DNA of 64,000 bases. Origin: Pseudomonas sp. DTU_2021_1001937_2_SI_NGA_ILE_001 (GTDB taxonomy: Bacteria; Pseudomonadota; Gammaproteobacteria; Pseudomonadales; Pseudomonadaceae). Position numbers and translations under genes: made by a program. The notes below the pieces were generated by a model. The model saw only the letters and a program-made list of their open reading frames with translations. It ran no database searches and was not told where the DNA came from. Shown one piece after another: positions 1-7,494 of this stretch (the first letter of the stretch is position 1; each line of letters opens with the position of its first letter). Where the stretch lies: NCBI RefSeq assembly GCF_032463525.1, contig NZ_CP135971.1:5148501-5212500 (forward strand), written 5' to 3'.

Positions 1-54
1 TGAGTCTGTCTGCGTCGCCGCATGGCTTGCATCGTGAAGGCCCGGCGCTGCGCC

Positions 55-252
55 TCAGGAGGGATGTAGAGGCCGGGTCAGTTGCATGAGGCGGGCATAG
101 TCGTAGATGTACTGACGGCCCGCATGGCTGGTCAGGCGCAACTGCTCGATCAGTTGCCGTTCTTTCTTGCTCAGGTACTTCAACGCCGGACTCTCACTGG
201 ACCTCAGGCGATCACGTTCATGTGCGTCAGGAAAAGCGATGACGTTCGTCAT
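55..252 (-). CDS. Small hypothetical protein (65 aa)
   Basis: I do not recognise a named family. The 65-residue product is charged, with a basic and polar centre (RSSESPALKYLSKKERQLIE) and no membrane segment or signal peptide, so it is probably cytosolic. The ATG is preceded on the minus strand by a strong AAGGAG ribosome-binding site at ideal spacing, which is the main reason for believing the gene. It lies downstream of the Gre-like factor on the same strand with a 113-bp gap, so it probably has its own promoter. Function unknown. Confidence 0.6.
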   Translation of the reverse strand: MTNVIAFPDAHERDRLRSSESPALKYLSKKERQLIEQLRLTSHAGRQYIYDYARLMQLTRPLHPS

Positions 253-365
253 GAAAATCTCCTTGGGTAACGGGTCCTGGGTACTGCTCCTGTCGCCGCC
301 TGGCAGCGAAACTGCACCTTACTCACAAAGCGCTGGGCCCGGCAACCCCGTACCGCCCAGGCGTC

Positions 366-848
366 TTACTGCACCTGCAGCACTTCGAAGGCCTGGCGCT
401 GCCCGGCCACGCCGATCGCCACCTCGTCGCCTTCGGTCTTGCCCAGCAGATTCTGGCCCAGTGGCGCGCGGGCGGTGATTACCGTCACCGCGCATTCGCC
501 CGCCTGCACCTTGAGCCCCGCAGCATCCGGGCCGAGAAACAGGTGGCGCTGCTCGCCACTGCCAGCCTCCAGGGTGACCAGGTCGCCGACCTGGATACCG
601 CGAGCCTCGTCGAAAGACCGCAAGGTGAACTGCCGGTACAAACCCAGGGCGTGGCGGATTTCCTCGACCCGACGGGCCTGTCCGGCGGCCAGATAAGAGG
701 CCTCAAGTCCCAGGGTGTCGTACTTGTTCTCGGCGATGCTCTCTTCGTGAGTCGCGGCCTCGTAGGCCGTCTGCGCGGCGCGCTGGGCGACTTCCAGGTC
801 GTGCGCCAGGCGTTGCTCGATCAGTTGCAGTACCTGCTGCTTGTTCAT
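366..848 (-). CDS. GreA/GreB-type transcription elongation factor family protein
   Basis: The 160-residue protein has the two-part layout of Gre factors. Residues 1-75 form a predicted coiled-coil hairpin, rich in Ala, Glu and Gln, with an acidic stretch around the tip (EESIAENKYDTLGLEAS). Residues 80-160 are a beta-rich FKBP-like domain, including IQVGDLVTLEAG and the late stretch LGQNLLGKTEGDEVAI, which matches the GreA/GreB C-terminal pattern (SPLGRALLGKxxGDxV). Family members bind the RNA polymerase secondary channel and stimulate cleavage of backtracked RNA, or antagonise that cleavage. The tip differs from canonical GreA, so whether it stimulates cleavage is open. It is 3 bp from the membrane protein gene upstream, so the two are probably cotranscribed. 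Confidence 0.85.
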   Translation of the reverse strand: MNKQQVLQLIEQRLAHDLEVAQRAAQTAYEAATHEESIAENKYDTLGLEASYLAAGQARRVEEIRHALGLYRQFTLRSFDEARGIQVGDLVTLEAGSGEQRHLFLGPDAAGLKVQAGECAVTVITARAPLGQNLLGKTEGDEVAIGVAGQRQAFEVLQVQ

Positions 849-851
849 GGC

Positions 852-1235
852 TTATCCGCAGAATTCGTTGACACTGGCCCGGCTCTTTTCGCTCGGTGCG
901 GTGCGGTCCTGTTGCAGCCAGAAATCGCACTTGGCGCGGTTGAACTGACGGTTCTGCCGCGCCTGTTCGTATTCCTGAGCCTGGCGGGCTTCGCTTTCAC
1001 GCAGGTTCTGCTCGAACTTGCGCAGCATGGTGTCCGGTTGTTTGGCGGCCGGGGGCGGCGGCGGGGCGATCCGTGCGCTCGCTTCGGCCAGGGCCTGGGT
1101 CTGTGCGGCGGGGAGGGCCTTGATCAGCAGCGGTCCGGTGAGGATCACGGCGACGGCGCCCAGCCAGATACCCAGGGCGATGCACAGGATCAGTTTGAGC
1201 GACACGTAGAGTTCGTGGCGGCGGCTGGAGGACAT
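852..1235 (-). CDS. Hypothetical single-pass membrane protein with proline-rich linker
   Basis: Not a named family. The 127-residue product has one membrane segment near residues 10-32 (LYVSLKLILCIALGIWLGAV), then a proline run (APPPPPAAKQP) and a charged, Glu/Arg/Gln-rich C-terminal helix ending in two cysteine-containing motifs (AKCDFW and NEFCG). This suggests an inner-membrane protein with a periplasmic tail, possibly disulfide-linked. I placed the start at the ATG preceded by AAGGAAG; an in-frame upstream ATG at 1268 lacks a good ribosome-binding site. It is tightly coupled to the Gre-like gene downstream and divergent from earP. Confidence 0.65.
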   Translation of the reverse strand: MSSSRRHELYVSLKLILCIALGIWLGAVAVILTGPLLIKALPAAQTQALAEASARIAPPPPPAAKQPDTMLRKFEQNLRESEARQAQEYEQARQNRQFNRAKCDFWLQQDRTAPSEKSRASVNEFCG

Positions 1236-1351
1236 GGCGACACTTCCTTGCGTGGACGACCCGGTCATTGTGCCACGTTGCTGTCTCGCTGGTGGAAGAC
1301 TCGGGTTCCGCGCGACAATCGCGCCTTTGCAAGCGGTGTGCTGGAGCGGTG

Positions 1352-2485
1352 ATGCGAGTCGATTGGGACATTTTCTGTGATGTCGTGGATAACTACGGTG
1401 ACGTAGGGGTGACCTGGCGCCTGGCTCGGCAACTGGTGGCCGAGCACGGTGTCGCGGTGCGCCTGTGGATCAACGACCTGGCCGCATTCGTGCGCCTGTG
1501 CCCCGAGGCCGATCCGCAGGCCGCCCGGCAGCAGCAGGCCGGTGTGGAGATCCGGCACTGGGCTGCGCCATGGCAGCCAGAGCCGGTAGCCGATGTGGTC
1601 ATCGAGGCGTTCGCCTGTACCTTGCCGGCCGCTTATGTCGAGGCCATGTGCCAGCGTGAAACGCCGCCGTTGTGGCTGAATCTCGATTACCTCAGTGCCG
1701 AGGCGTGGGTAGGCGGTTGCCACGGCCTGCCATCGCCGCAGGCCAACGGGCTGAAGAAGTGGTTTTTCTTTCCTGGCTTCGACGAGCGCACCGGTGGCTT
1801 GCTACGCGAGCAGGGGCTGGTTGCACAGCGCCAGGCCTTCCAGGCCGACCCGGCAGCCCGCCAGGCCTTTCTCGCCTCGCTGGGTGTGCAGCCTGCAACG
1901 GGGGCCAGGCTCATTTCGCTGTTCGCCTATGAGAACTCCGGCCTGGGGAGCTGGCTGGATGCCTTGGTGGCAGAAGGGCGGGCCACTCATCTGCTGGTGC
2001 CCGAAGGGCGCATCCTCGGCGACCTGCAGGCCTGGCTGGGCGAGCACGGGCTGACGGCCGGTGCCATTCGCCAGCGTGGCGTCCTGACCGTGCAGGTCTT
2101 GCCGTTCATCCGCCAGGAGCAGTACGACCGTCTGCTATGGAGCTGCGATTTCAACGTGGTGCGCGGCGAGGATTCCTTCGTGCGCGCGCAGTGGGCCGGG
2201 CGACCGATGCTCTGGCACATTTACCAGCAGGACGAAGGGGCACACTGGCCCAAGCTGGACGCATTTCTGCAGCTTTATCTGGATGGCCTGCCGGCGCCGG
2301 CCGCCGAGGCGACCAACGGCCTGTGGCGTGCCTGGTGTGCCGGTGAAGAGCTGGCCAGCCATTGGCGGCAGCTCCAGGCGCATTGGTCACAAGTCGTCGA
2401 GCATGCTGAACATTGGTGCCAACGTCAGGCTGCGCGGAGCGATCTTGCCACGGCGCTGGTGCAGTTTTATCGAAATTCGCTATGA
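1352..2485 (+). CDS. earP: EF-P arginine rhamnosyltransferase EarP
   Basis: EarP transfers rhamnose from dTDP-beta-L-rhamnose to Arg32 of elongation factor P, which activates EF-P for rescue of ribosomes stalled on polyproline. The 377-residue product begins with the family hallmark DIFCDVVDNYGDVGVTWRLA, containing the Asp residues of the catalytic site. It continues with the GT-B fold typical of DUF2331, including PFIRQEQYDRLLWSCDFNVV and RGEDSFVRAQWAGRPMLWHI near the nucleotide-sugar site. I chose the ATG at 1352, which has GGAG upstream; the reading frame extends 28 codons further upstream without a plausible start. Its substrate gene efp follows 100 bp downstream, the usual arrangement in pseudomonads. 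Confidence 0.97.
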   Translation: MRVDWDIFCDVVDNYGDVGVTWRLARQLVAEHGVAVRLWINDLAAFVRLCPEADPQAARQQQAGVEIRHWAAPWQPEPVADVVIEAFACTLPAAYVEAMCQRETPPLWLNLDYLSAEAWVGGCHGLPSPQANGLKKWFFFPGFDERTGGLLREQGLVAQRQAFQADPAARQAFLASLGVQPATGARLISLFAYENSGLGSWLDALVAEGRATHLLVPEGRILGDLQAWLGEHGLTAGAIRQRGVLTVQVLPFIRQEQYDRLLWSCDFNVVRGEDSFVRAQWAGRPMLWHIYQQDEGAHWPKLDAFLQLYLDGLPAPAAEATNGLWRAWCAGEELASHWRQLQAHWSQVVEHAEHWCQRQAARSDLATALVQFYRNSL

Positions 2486-2502
2486 TACGCGGCCTTGATA
2501 TC

Positions 2503-2552
2503 AGGCTCTGTACGGAAAGCGGCCTGCGTAGGCTATTTCTCGTACAGAGCCT
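2503..2552 (+). promoter_or_regulatory. Perfect 12-bp inverted repeat in the efp leader
   Basis: The arms aggctctgtacg (2503-2514) and cgtacagagcct (2541-2552) are exactly complementary, with a 26-nt loop. A TATGAT hexamer at 2481-2486, overlapping the earP stop codon, could be the efp -10 element, which would place the stem-loop in the efp 5' untranslated region. No T-run follows, so it is not a normal terminator. It could be a processing, stability or attenuation element separating efp from earP read-through. Confidence 0.6.
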
Positions 2553-2585
2553 TCTGCTAATTCCATCCAAATTCGGATATATGCA

Positions 2586-3155
2586 ATGAAAACTGGTAAA
2601 GAGCTGAAACCCGGTACCGTGATCCGTATCGACAACGATCCTTGGCTGGTACAAAAGGCCGAGTTCACCAAGTCCGGTCGTAACAGCGCGATCATGAAGA
2701 CCAAGCTGAAGAACCTGCTGACCGGCTACAAGACCGAGACCGTATACGGCGCAGACGACAAGCTGGACGACGTGATCCTGGATCGCAAGGAAGCCACCCT
2801 GTCCTACATCAGCGGTGACAGCTACACCTTCATGGACACCACCGACTACACCATGTACGAGCTGAACGCCGAAGATATCGAGGCCGTTCTGCCGTTCGTC
2901 GAAGAAGGCATGACTGACGTCTGCGAAGCCGTGTTCTTCGAAGAGCGCCTGGTTTCCGTAGAGCTGCCGACCACCATCGTGCGTCAGGTCGACTACACCG
3001 AGAACGCCGCTCGTGGCGACACCTCCGGCAAGGTCATGAAGCCTGCCAAACTGAAGAACGGCACCGAGCTGCAGGTTGCCGACTTCATCGAGATCGGCGA
3101 CATGATCGAGATCGATACCCGCGATGGCGGTTCTTACAAAGGCCGCGCCAAGTAA
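2586..3155 (+). CDS. efp: Translation elongation factor P
   Basis: EF-P binds between the P and E sites of the ribosome and promotes peptide bond formation at consecutive prolines. The 189-residue length and three beta-barrel domains are standard: a KOW-like N-terminal domain ([19 protein letters not shown]) and two OB domains, the last ending in [13 protein letters not shown]. The modification loop reads KSGRNSA, with Arg at position 32 where E. coli EF-P has Lys. This arginine-type EF-P is the one rhamnosylated by EarP, and earP lies immediately upstream, so enzyme and substrate agree. The mRNA ends at a strong intrinsic terminator shared with the convergent ohr gene. Confidence 0.98.
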   Translation: MKTGKELKPGTVIRIDNDPWLVQKAEFTKSGRNSAIMKTKLKNLLTGYKTETVYGADDKLDDVILDRKEATLSYISGDSYTFMDTTDYTMYELNAEDIEAVLPFVEEGMTDVCEAVFFEERLVSVELPTTIVRQVDYTENAARGDTSGKVMKPAKLKNGTELQVADFIEIGDMIEIDTRDGGSYKGRAK

Positions 3156-3179
3156 TTTCGGCGCTGTCCTGGTTGCATG

Positions 3180-3210
3180 AAAAAGCCCGCGCATTTGCGC
3201 GGGCTTTTTC
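3180..3210. terminator. Bidirectional intrinsic terminator between efp and ohr
   Basis: A GC-rich hairpin (gcccgcgc / gcgcgggc with loop attt) is flanked by an A-run on the left and a T-run on the right. It can therefore terminate both efp on the plus strand and ohr on the minus strand. Confidence 0.9.
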
Positions 3211-3225
3211 GTTGCTGCCGGTTTG

Positions 3226-3645
3226 TTACACGGTTACGTGCAGGCGTACATCGACATTGCCACGGGTGGCGTTGGAGTACGGGCAGACCTGGTGAGCTGC
3301 ATCGACCAGTTCCTGCGCCTGGGCCTGGTCCAGGCCGGGCAGGTTGATGTGCAGGTCGATATCCAGACCGAAGCCACCCGGAATCTGACCGATACCGACG
3401 TGCGCGGTAATCGAGGCGTCGGCCGGGATGCTGCGCTTGCTTTGGCTGGCGACGAATTTCAGCGCGCCGATGAAGCATGCCGAATAGCCAGCGGCGAACA
3501 GCTGCTCAGGGTTGGTGGCCTCACCACCGGCACCGCCCAGCTCTTTGGGGGTGGCCAGTTTCACGTCGAGGATTTTGTCGCTGGAAATCGCACGGCCGTC
3601 ACGGCCACCGGTGGAGGTTGCGACTGCGGTGTAGAGCGCTTTCAT
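3226..3645 (-). CDS. ohr: Organic hydroperoxide resistance protein Ohr
   Basis: Ohr is a cytosolic dimeric thiol peroxidase that reduces organic and lipid hydroperoxides. The 139-residue protein carries the two active-site cysteines of the OsmC/Ohr family, Cys57 in GYSACFIGAL and Cys121 in HQVCPYSNATRG. The family motif around NPEQLFAAGY precedes the first. The N-terminal KALYTAVATSTGGRDGR is typical of true Ohr rather than OsmC. Its usual repressor gene ohrR lies 2.5 kb away behind a TonB-dependent receptor gene. An inverted repeat in the promoter region is a candidate OhrR operator. Confidence 0.97.
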   Translation of the reverse strand: MKALYTAVATSTGGRDGRAISSDKILDVKLATPKELGGAGGEATNPEQLFAAGYSACFIGALKFVASQSKRSIPADASITAHVGIGQIPGGFGLDIDLHINLPGLDQAQAQELVDAAHQVCPYSNATRGNVDVRLHVTV

Positions 3646-3677
3646 GGTGTTACCTCTCTGAGTGAAATGTCGCGCAT

Positions 3678-3741
3678 TTATCTTGCGCGCTAACTAATGT
3701 GGGTTGAAATGTAGCTCGCAATAATTTTGTGCGCAAGTTAA
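3678..3741 (-). promoter_or_regulatory. Candidate OhrR operator upstream of ohr
   Basis: The arms ttatcttgcgcgc (3678-3690) and gtgcgcaagttaa (3729-3741) are inverted repeats matching at 11 of 13 positions. They sit 33-96 bp upstream of the ohr start in an otherwise AT-rich region. OhrR is a MarR-type dimer that binds inverted repeats at the ohr promoter, so this is the natural candidate. The assignment is inferred from position, not from a known consensus. Confidence 0.45.
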
Positions 3742-3863
3742 ATGTTGAAAATTTTTTCAGCCTGAGAACTCGCACGCCTTGCAGCTGCACCGCTGAAGCC
3801 GCTTTGCCGGGTCAAGAACACAGGGCCCGGTAGGCGCGACTTCAGTGGCGAGAAGCGGTCGAT

Positions 3864-5963
3864 CTAGAAACTGTAGGTGCCTGTGACCACCAGGCTGCGC
3901 GGATCGCCTACGCGGATCTGTGCGGCACTGGTGGCTGAGCTGTAGTAGGTGCGGTCAGTGAGGTTGCTCAGCGCCGCGCGCAGGTCCCATTCCTTCTGGC
4001 GGTAACCGGCCAGGACATCCCAGCGCCCATAGCCGGGCAGTACCGTGGTGTTCTGGTTATCGGCATAGCGCTGTCCGACCAGGGTTACGCCGGTTTCGGC
4101 ATACCAGCCGCTTTCCGGTTTCCAGGTCAGGAACAGACTGCCGTTGCGCTTGGCCACGTTGCTCACGCGGTTACCGGCCAGGCCGTTGTTGTCTTCGACG
4201 ATAGTGGCGTCCTGAATGCCGACACCACCGCGCAGGTACCAGTTGCCCACCAGTTGGCCACTGGCGGTCAGCTCTACGCCACGTGAGCGTTGCAGACCGG
4301 TGAGGATCGTCAGGCTCGGGTCGTTCGGGTCAGTGGTGCGGCGGTTGTAAAGCTCCAGCTCGTAGAGGGCCAGCGTGGTGCTCAGGCGGTCGCCCAGCCA
4401 GTCGCTCTTAACGCCGACTTCCTTCTGTTTGGTCAACTCCGGGCTCAGTTCGTTGGCGTTGCCGCTCGTCCCAGGGGTGATGCCGATCAGGCCGCCGCCG
4501 ACCGGTGAGAAGGTTTTGGTCCAGGATGCGTAGAAGGAGTGCTCCGGCAACGGCGTCCAGACCACGCCCACTCGTGGGCTGGTGCTATGGCTGTCGCGCG
4601 CTTCACTGATGCCGCGAACACGGTTGGTGGTTTCCACCTCGAAGCGGTCGTAGCGCAGGCCGCCGAGCAGTTGCCATTGGTCATTGAGGCGCAGCTGGTC
4701 CTGGACGTACAAGGCGCGGCTGTCTACCTCGGTGTAGTTGTGGCTGGACAACGTCATGCGGCCGGTGTGGCTCTGGCGCCGGTCCGGGTTGTAGAGGTCC
4801 AGGGTTGGTACGGTCTGGCTGCCCGCGCCACTGGTCGCGGCGGTGTAAAGCCTGGGGTCACGGCGCTGGCTGCCAACCTCGACGCCAGTCAGCAGGCGAT
4901 GCTCCAGGCCAAAGGTCTCGATGCGACCTTCCAGTTCCAGGTTGTTGAAGACGTTGCGGGTGCGCAGGTCTTGTTGCCAGCGCTGGCGCGTCACACGATT
5001 GGTGGCGGCGGTGTAGCCAGTCAGGTAGGTGTTGTCGAAATCGCTGTCGAGCTGGAATACCCCCAGGGTCTGGCGCAGTTGCCAATCGAGGTTGATGTCG
5101 TAGCTGAGCCTGGAACGCAGTGATTGCGCCTTGTCATCGATGTAATCGCGGTTGTCGCCGTAGGTGGTGTCGCGACCGACGTCAGCCGGGCGGCCGCCGA
5201 CCCCGGGGATGCCGCGATCCGGGGTGCGATCAAAACGGCTGTATTCGTACTGCACCAGCCAGTTCAGCGCCGGGGTGAGCTGCCAGCTCATCGAGGGGGC
5301 GAACAGCTGGCGATGGCTGGAAATACCGTCACGAAAGCTGTTGGCATCCATGTTGCCCATGTTCAGACGCAAACTCAGGGTATCAGTCGGGTCCGTGCTG
5401 AGGTCGGCGTACAGGCTGCGCAGGTCGTTGCTGCCGCCCTGGGCTTCGATACTGGATCGGCGGCCGACCTGCGGTGCCTTGCTGACCCGGTTCACGATGC
5501 CTCCCTGGCTGCCACGGCCGTACAGCACGGCGGCCGGCCCCTTGAGCACTTCCAGACGTTCGATGTTGTGCAGGTCACGCACGTACTGGCTGTCGTCGCG
5601 GATGCCGTCGAGGTAGAAGTCGTTGCTGGCATCGAAGCCACGAATACGCAGGCCATCGAAGCGTGTATCGGAACTGTCGCTGACGTTGGGCAGCCCGTTC
5701 AGGGCGGCTCCCAGGCTCTGCGTTCCGTAGTCCAGCACGTTGCTGGTCTTTACCGTATCGATGGCCTGCGGCACATAGCGTACCGGGGTGTTGGTGCGGG
5801 TCGCCGTACTGACGTCCTTGACCCGTGGGTTGGTCTCTTCCTGTTCATTGCTGGCGTTGATGGCGGTTTCTGGCAGCGTGGTGGAGGCGGCGCAGGCGAA
5901 GCCGGCCCCGAGCAGGGCAGAGATGCCGAAGGCCAGGGGCGACAGACGCGATGGGGCAGACAT
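3864..5963 (-). CDS. TonB-dependent siderophore receptor
   Basis: This is a 699-residue outer-membrane receptor importing a ferric siderophore with energy from TonB. It has a signal peptide near residues 1-26 (ending GAGFACAAS). The plug domain spans roughly residues 60-170 and carries the family motifs IRGFDASNDFYLDGIRDD and LEVLKGPAAVLYGRGSQGG. A 22-strand barrel follows, ending in an aromatic residue (VVTGTYSF). The plug resembles catecholate receptors of the Fiu/PiuA/PirA type, but the ligand cannot be read from sequence. The ATG at 5963 has AGGA about 11 nt upstream; an in-frame ATG at 5975 is also possible. No regulator or biosynthesis gene is adjacent. A Fur-like site lies upstream. 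Confidence 0.93.
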   Translation of the reverse strand: MSAPSRLSPLAFGISALLGAGFACAASTTLPETAINASNEQEETNPRVKDVSTATRTNTPVRYVPQAIDTVKTSNVLDYGTQSLGAALNGLPNVSDSSDTRFDGLRIRGFDASNDFYLDGIRDDSQYVRDLHNIERLEVLKGPAAVLYGRGSQGGIVNRVSKAPQVGRRSSIEAQGGSNDLRSLYADLSTDPTDTLSLRLNMGNMDANSFRDGISSHRQLFAPSMSWQLTPALNWLVQYEYSRFDRTPDRGIPGVGGRPADVGRDTTYGDNRDYIDDKAQSLRSRLSYDINLDWQLRQTLGVFQLDSDFDNTYLTGYTAATNRVTRQRWQQDLRTRNVFNNLELEGRIETFGLEHRLLTGVEVGSQRRDPRLYTAATSGAGSQTVPTLDLYNPDRRQSHTGRMTLSSHNYTEVDSRALYVQDQLRLNDQWQLLGGLRYDRFEVETTNRVRGISEARDSHSTSPRVGVVWTPLPEHSFYASWTKTFSPVGGGLIGITPGTSGNANELSPELTKQKEVGVKSDWLGDRLSTTLALYELELYNRRTTDPNDPSLTILTGLQRSRGVELTASGQLVGNWYLRGGVGIQDATIVEDNNGLAGNRVSNVAKRNGSLFLTWKPESGWYAETGVTLVGQRYADNQNTTVLPGYGRWDVLAGYRQKEWDLRAALSNLTDRTYYSSATSAAQIRVGDPRSLVVTGTYSF

Positions 5964-6008
5964 GGGGGTGAGCATCCTAAGGTGATGGCAGTGTGTTATT
6001 AAAAGGAT

Positions 6009-6027
6009 GCGAATGTTAATGCTTGCT
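6009..6027 (-). promoter_or_regulatory. Candidate Fur box
   Basis: The 19-mer gcgaatgttaatgcttgct, 46 bp upstream of the receptor start, resembles an array of NAT(A/T)AT hexamers as in Fur boxes. The match is partial, but the position in front of a siderophore receptor is right. Confidence 0.4.
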
Positions 6028-6106
6028 ATTTACTGTTGCGAAAGCATTCTAGGCCATTCGGCCATGAAGTCGTTTCAGGATGTGTCAGCCTGGATTTGCG
6101 GTTATT

Positions 6107-6143
6107 CTGCCCGGCCTGGCTTGCAGGTTGCCAGGCCGGGCAG
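6107..6143. other. GC-rich hairpin downstream of ohrR
   Basis: The arms ctgcccggcctgg and ccaggccgggcag are perfectly complementary over 13 bp with an 11-nt loop. It begins just after the ohrR stop on the minus strand. There is no T-run in either direction, so it is more likely an mRNA 3'-end stabiliser or a Rho-assisted terminator than a classical terminator. Confidence 0.5.
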
Positions 6144-6151
6144 CGGAGTGG

Positions 6152-6604
6152 TCAGAGATGTTCCTGAAGGCTGTCGCGCAGTGCGAGCAACTGGCCTTGT
6201 AACTGGCGCAGCCGTTCCATATCCAGACCGCTGGCGGCGAGGATGCAGTTGGGGACTTCCTTTGCCTGGGCCTGCAGGTCGCGGCCTTTCTGGGTGAGGT
6301 GCAGCAGCACCACACGCTCGTCCTGCTTGCTGCGCACCCGGTCGAGCAGGCCTTCGCCTTCCAGGCGCTTGAGCAAGGGCGTCAGCGAGCCGGGATCGGT
6401 GAGCATCCGTGTGCTGACCTCGCCCACGGTCAGGCCATCGCGCTCCCAGAGCACCAGCATCACCAAGTACTGCGGGTAGGTCAGACCCAAGGCCTGCAGC
6501 AAGGGCTTGTAGGTCTTGGTCATCATCAGCGATGTCGAATACAGCGCGAAGCACAGCTGGTTGTCGAGCTGCAAGGCGTCGCAGCCAGCGGGTGTGTCGG
6601 TCAT
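6152..6604 (-). CDS. ohrR: MarR-family organic-peroxide repressor OhrR
   Basis: OhrR represses ohr and releases DNA when its reactive cysteine is oxidised by organic hydroperoxides. The 150-residue protein has the characteristic N-terminal segment LDNQLCFALYSTS with Cys18 as the sensing cysteine. The Tyr-rich partner segment is TYPQYLVMLVLWE, and the winged helix-turn-helix includes LTPLLKRLEGEGLLDRVRS with wing residues DERVVLLHLTQKG. The short MTDTPAG start has a purine-rich site upstream. In many pseudomonads ohrR is adjacent to ohr; here a 2.1-kb receptor gene on the same strand intervenes, so ohr and ohrR have separate promoters. Confidence 0.93.
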   Translation of the reverse strand: MTDTPAGCDALQLDNQLCFALYSTSLMMTKTYKPLLQALGLTYPQYLVMLVLWERDGLTVGEVSTRMLTDPGSLTPLLKRLEGEGLLDRVRSKQDERVVLLHLTQKGRDLQAQAKEVPNCILAASGLDMERLRQLQGQLLALRDSLQEHL

Positions 6605-6729
6605 GGGTACTCCTGATGGATCGAGGCAGTGGGGTAATTTAGTGTTGTGATCTTTAATGCGCCAGATGATTCGTGCAGGTCGCTGACCTCAGGGTCTTGT
6701 GGAAGCTTGGGCCCAGTCGAGGAGTGTGT

Positions 6730-7476
6730 GTGATAGAGGTGTTGATCTACGTGTTGTTGGGCGCTGCCATGGGCACATTGGGTGGCCTGTTCGGCATTGG
6801 CGGCGGGCTGGTGGCCATTCCGGCGCTGGGCGTGCTGTTCGGCCTGGACCAGCAGTTGGCCCAGGGCACAGCGCTGTTGATGGTCCTGCCCAACGTGCTG
6901 CTGGCCCTGTGGCGCTACAACCAGCGCAATCGCATCCACCTCAGACACGCCCTGATGCTCATCGTGCCCAGTTTCATCTTCGCCTGGCTGATGTCGCTCT
7001 GGGCAGTAGGCCTGGATCCGCAAGTCATGCGCCTGGGTTTCGTGGGGTTCCTGGTGGTGCTGATCCTGTTCAACCTGATGCAGATGCTGCGCCGCAGCCC
7101 ACGGCTCGGCAGCGGGCTGCAACGCGAGAACTGGCTGTGGCTGCTGGGGGTGGGGTCCGGCATCGCCGGCGGACTGTTCGGGGTCGGGGGCGGAGTGGTC
7201 GCTACGCCGATCCTTACCAGCCTGTTTGGTGCCAGCCAGGTGGTGGCTCAGGGGCTGGCGCTGTCACTGGCGGCACCCAGCACGGGCATTACCCTGCTGA
7301 CCTACGCCTGGCACCACCATGTTGACTGGCACATGGGCGTGCCGCTGGCGGTGGGTGGTCTGGCCAGTATCAGCTGGGGGGTCAAGCTGGCGCATTCGAT
7401 GCCTGAGCGTCTGCTGCGCCTGCTGTTCTGCCTGTTTCTGGTGGTCTGCGCGGTGATCCTGGCGCTCAAGGTCTGA
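6730..7476 (+). CDS. TauE/SafE-family sulfite exporter-like permease
   Basis: The 248-residue integral membrane protein has two homologous halves, each starting with the family signature: GTLGGLFGIGGGLVAIPALG and, in the second half, IAGGLFGVGGGVVATP. I count about eight hydrophobic segments. The TauE/SafE/YfcA family (DUF81) exports or imports small sulfur-containing organic anions; the substrate here is not predictable. The start is a GTG at 6730 with GAGGAG at perfect spacing. It is divergent from ohrR and convergent with the DAHP synthase gene. Confidence 0.9.
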   Translation: MIEVLIYVLLGAAMGTLGGLFGIGGGLVAIPALGVLFGLDQQLAQGTALLMVLPNVLLALWRYNQRNRIHLRHALMLIVPSFIFAWLMSLWAVGLDPQVMRLGFVGFLVVLILFNLMQMLRRSPRLGSGLQRENWLWLLGVGSGIAGGLFGVGGGVVATPILTSLFGASQVVAQGLALSLAAPSTGITLLTYAWHHHVDWHMGVPLAVGGLASISWGVKLAHSMPERLLRLLFCLFLVVCAVILALKV

Positions 7477-7494
7477 GCCGCGGCGCCAGTGGCA

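Noticed and set aside
6107..6143. Intrinsic terminator after ohrR
   Set aside because: The stem is strong, but there is no T-run on either strand, so I listed it as a hairpin only.
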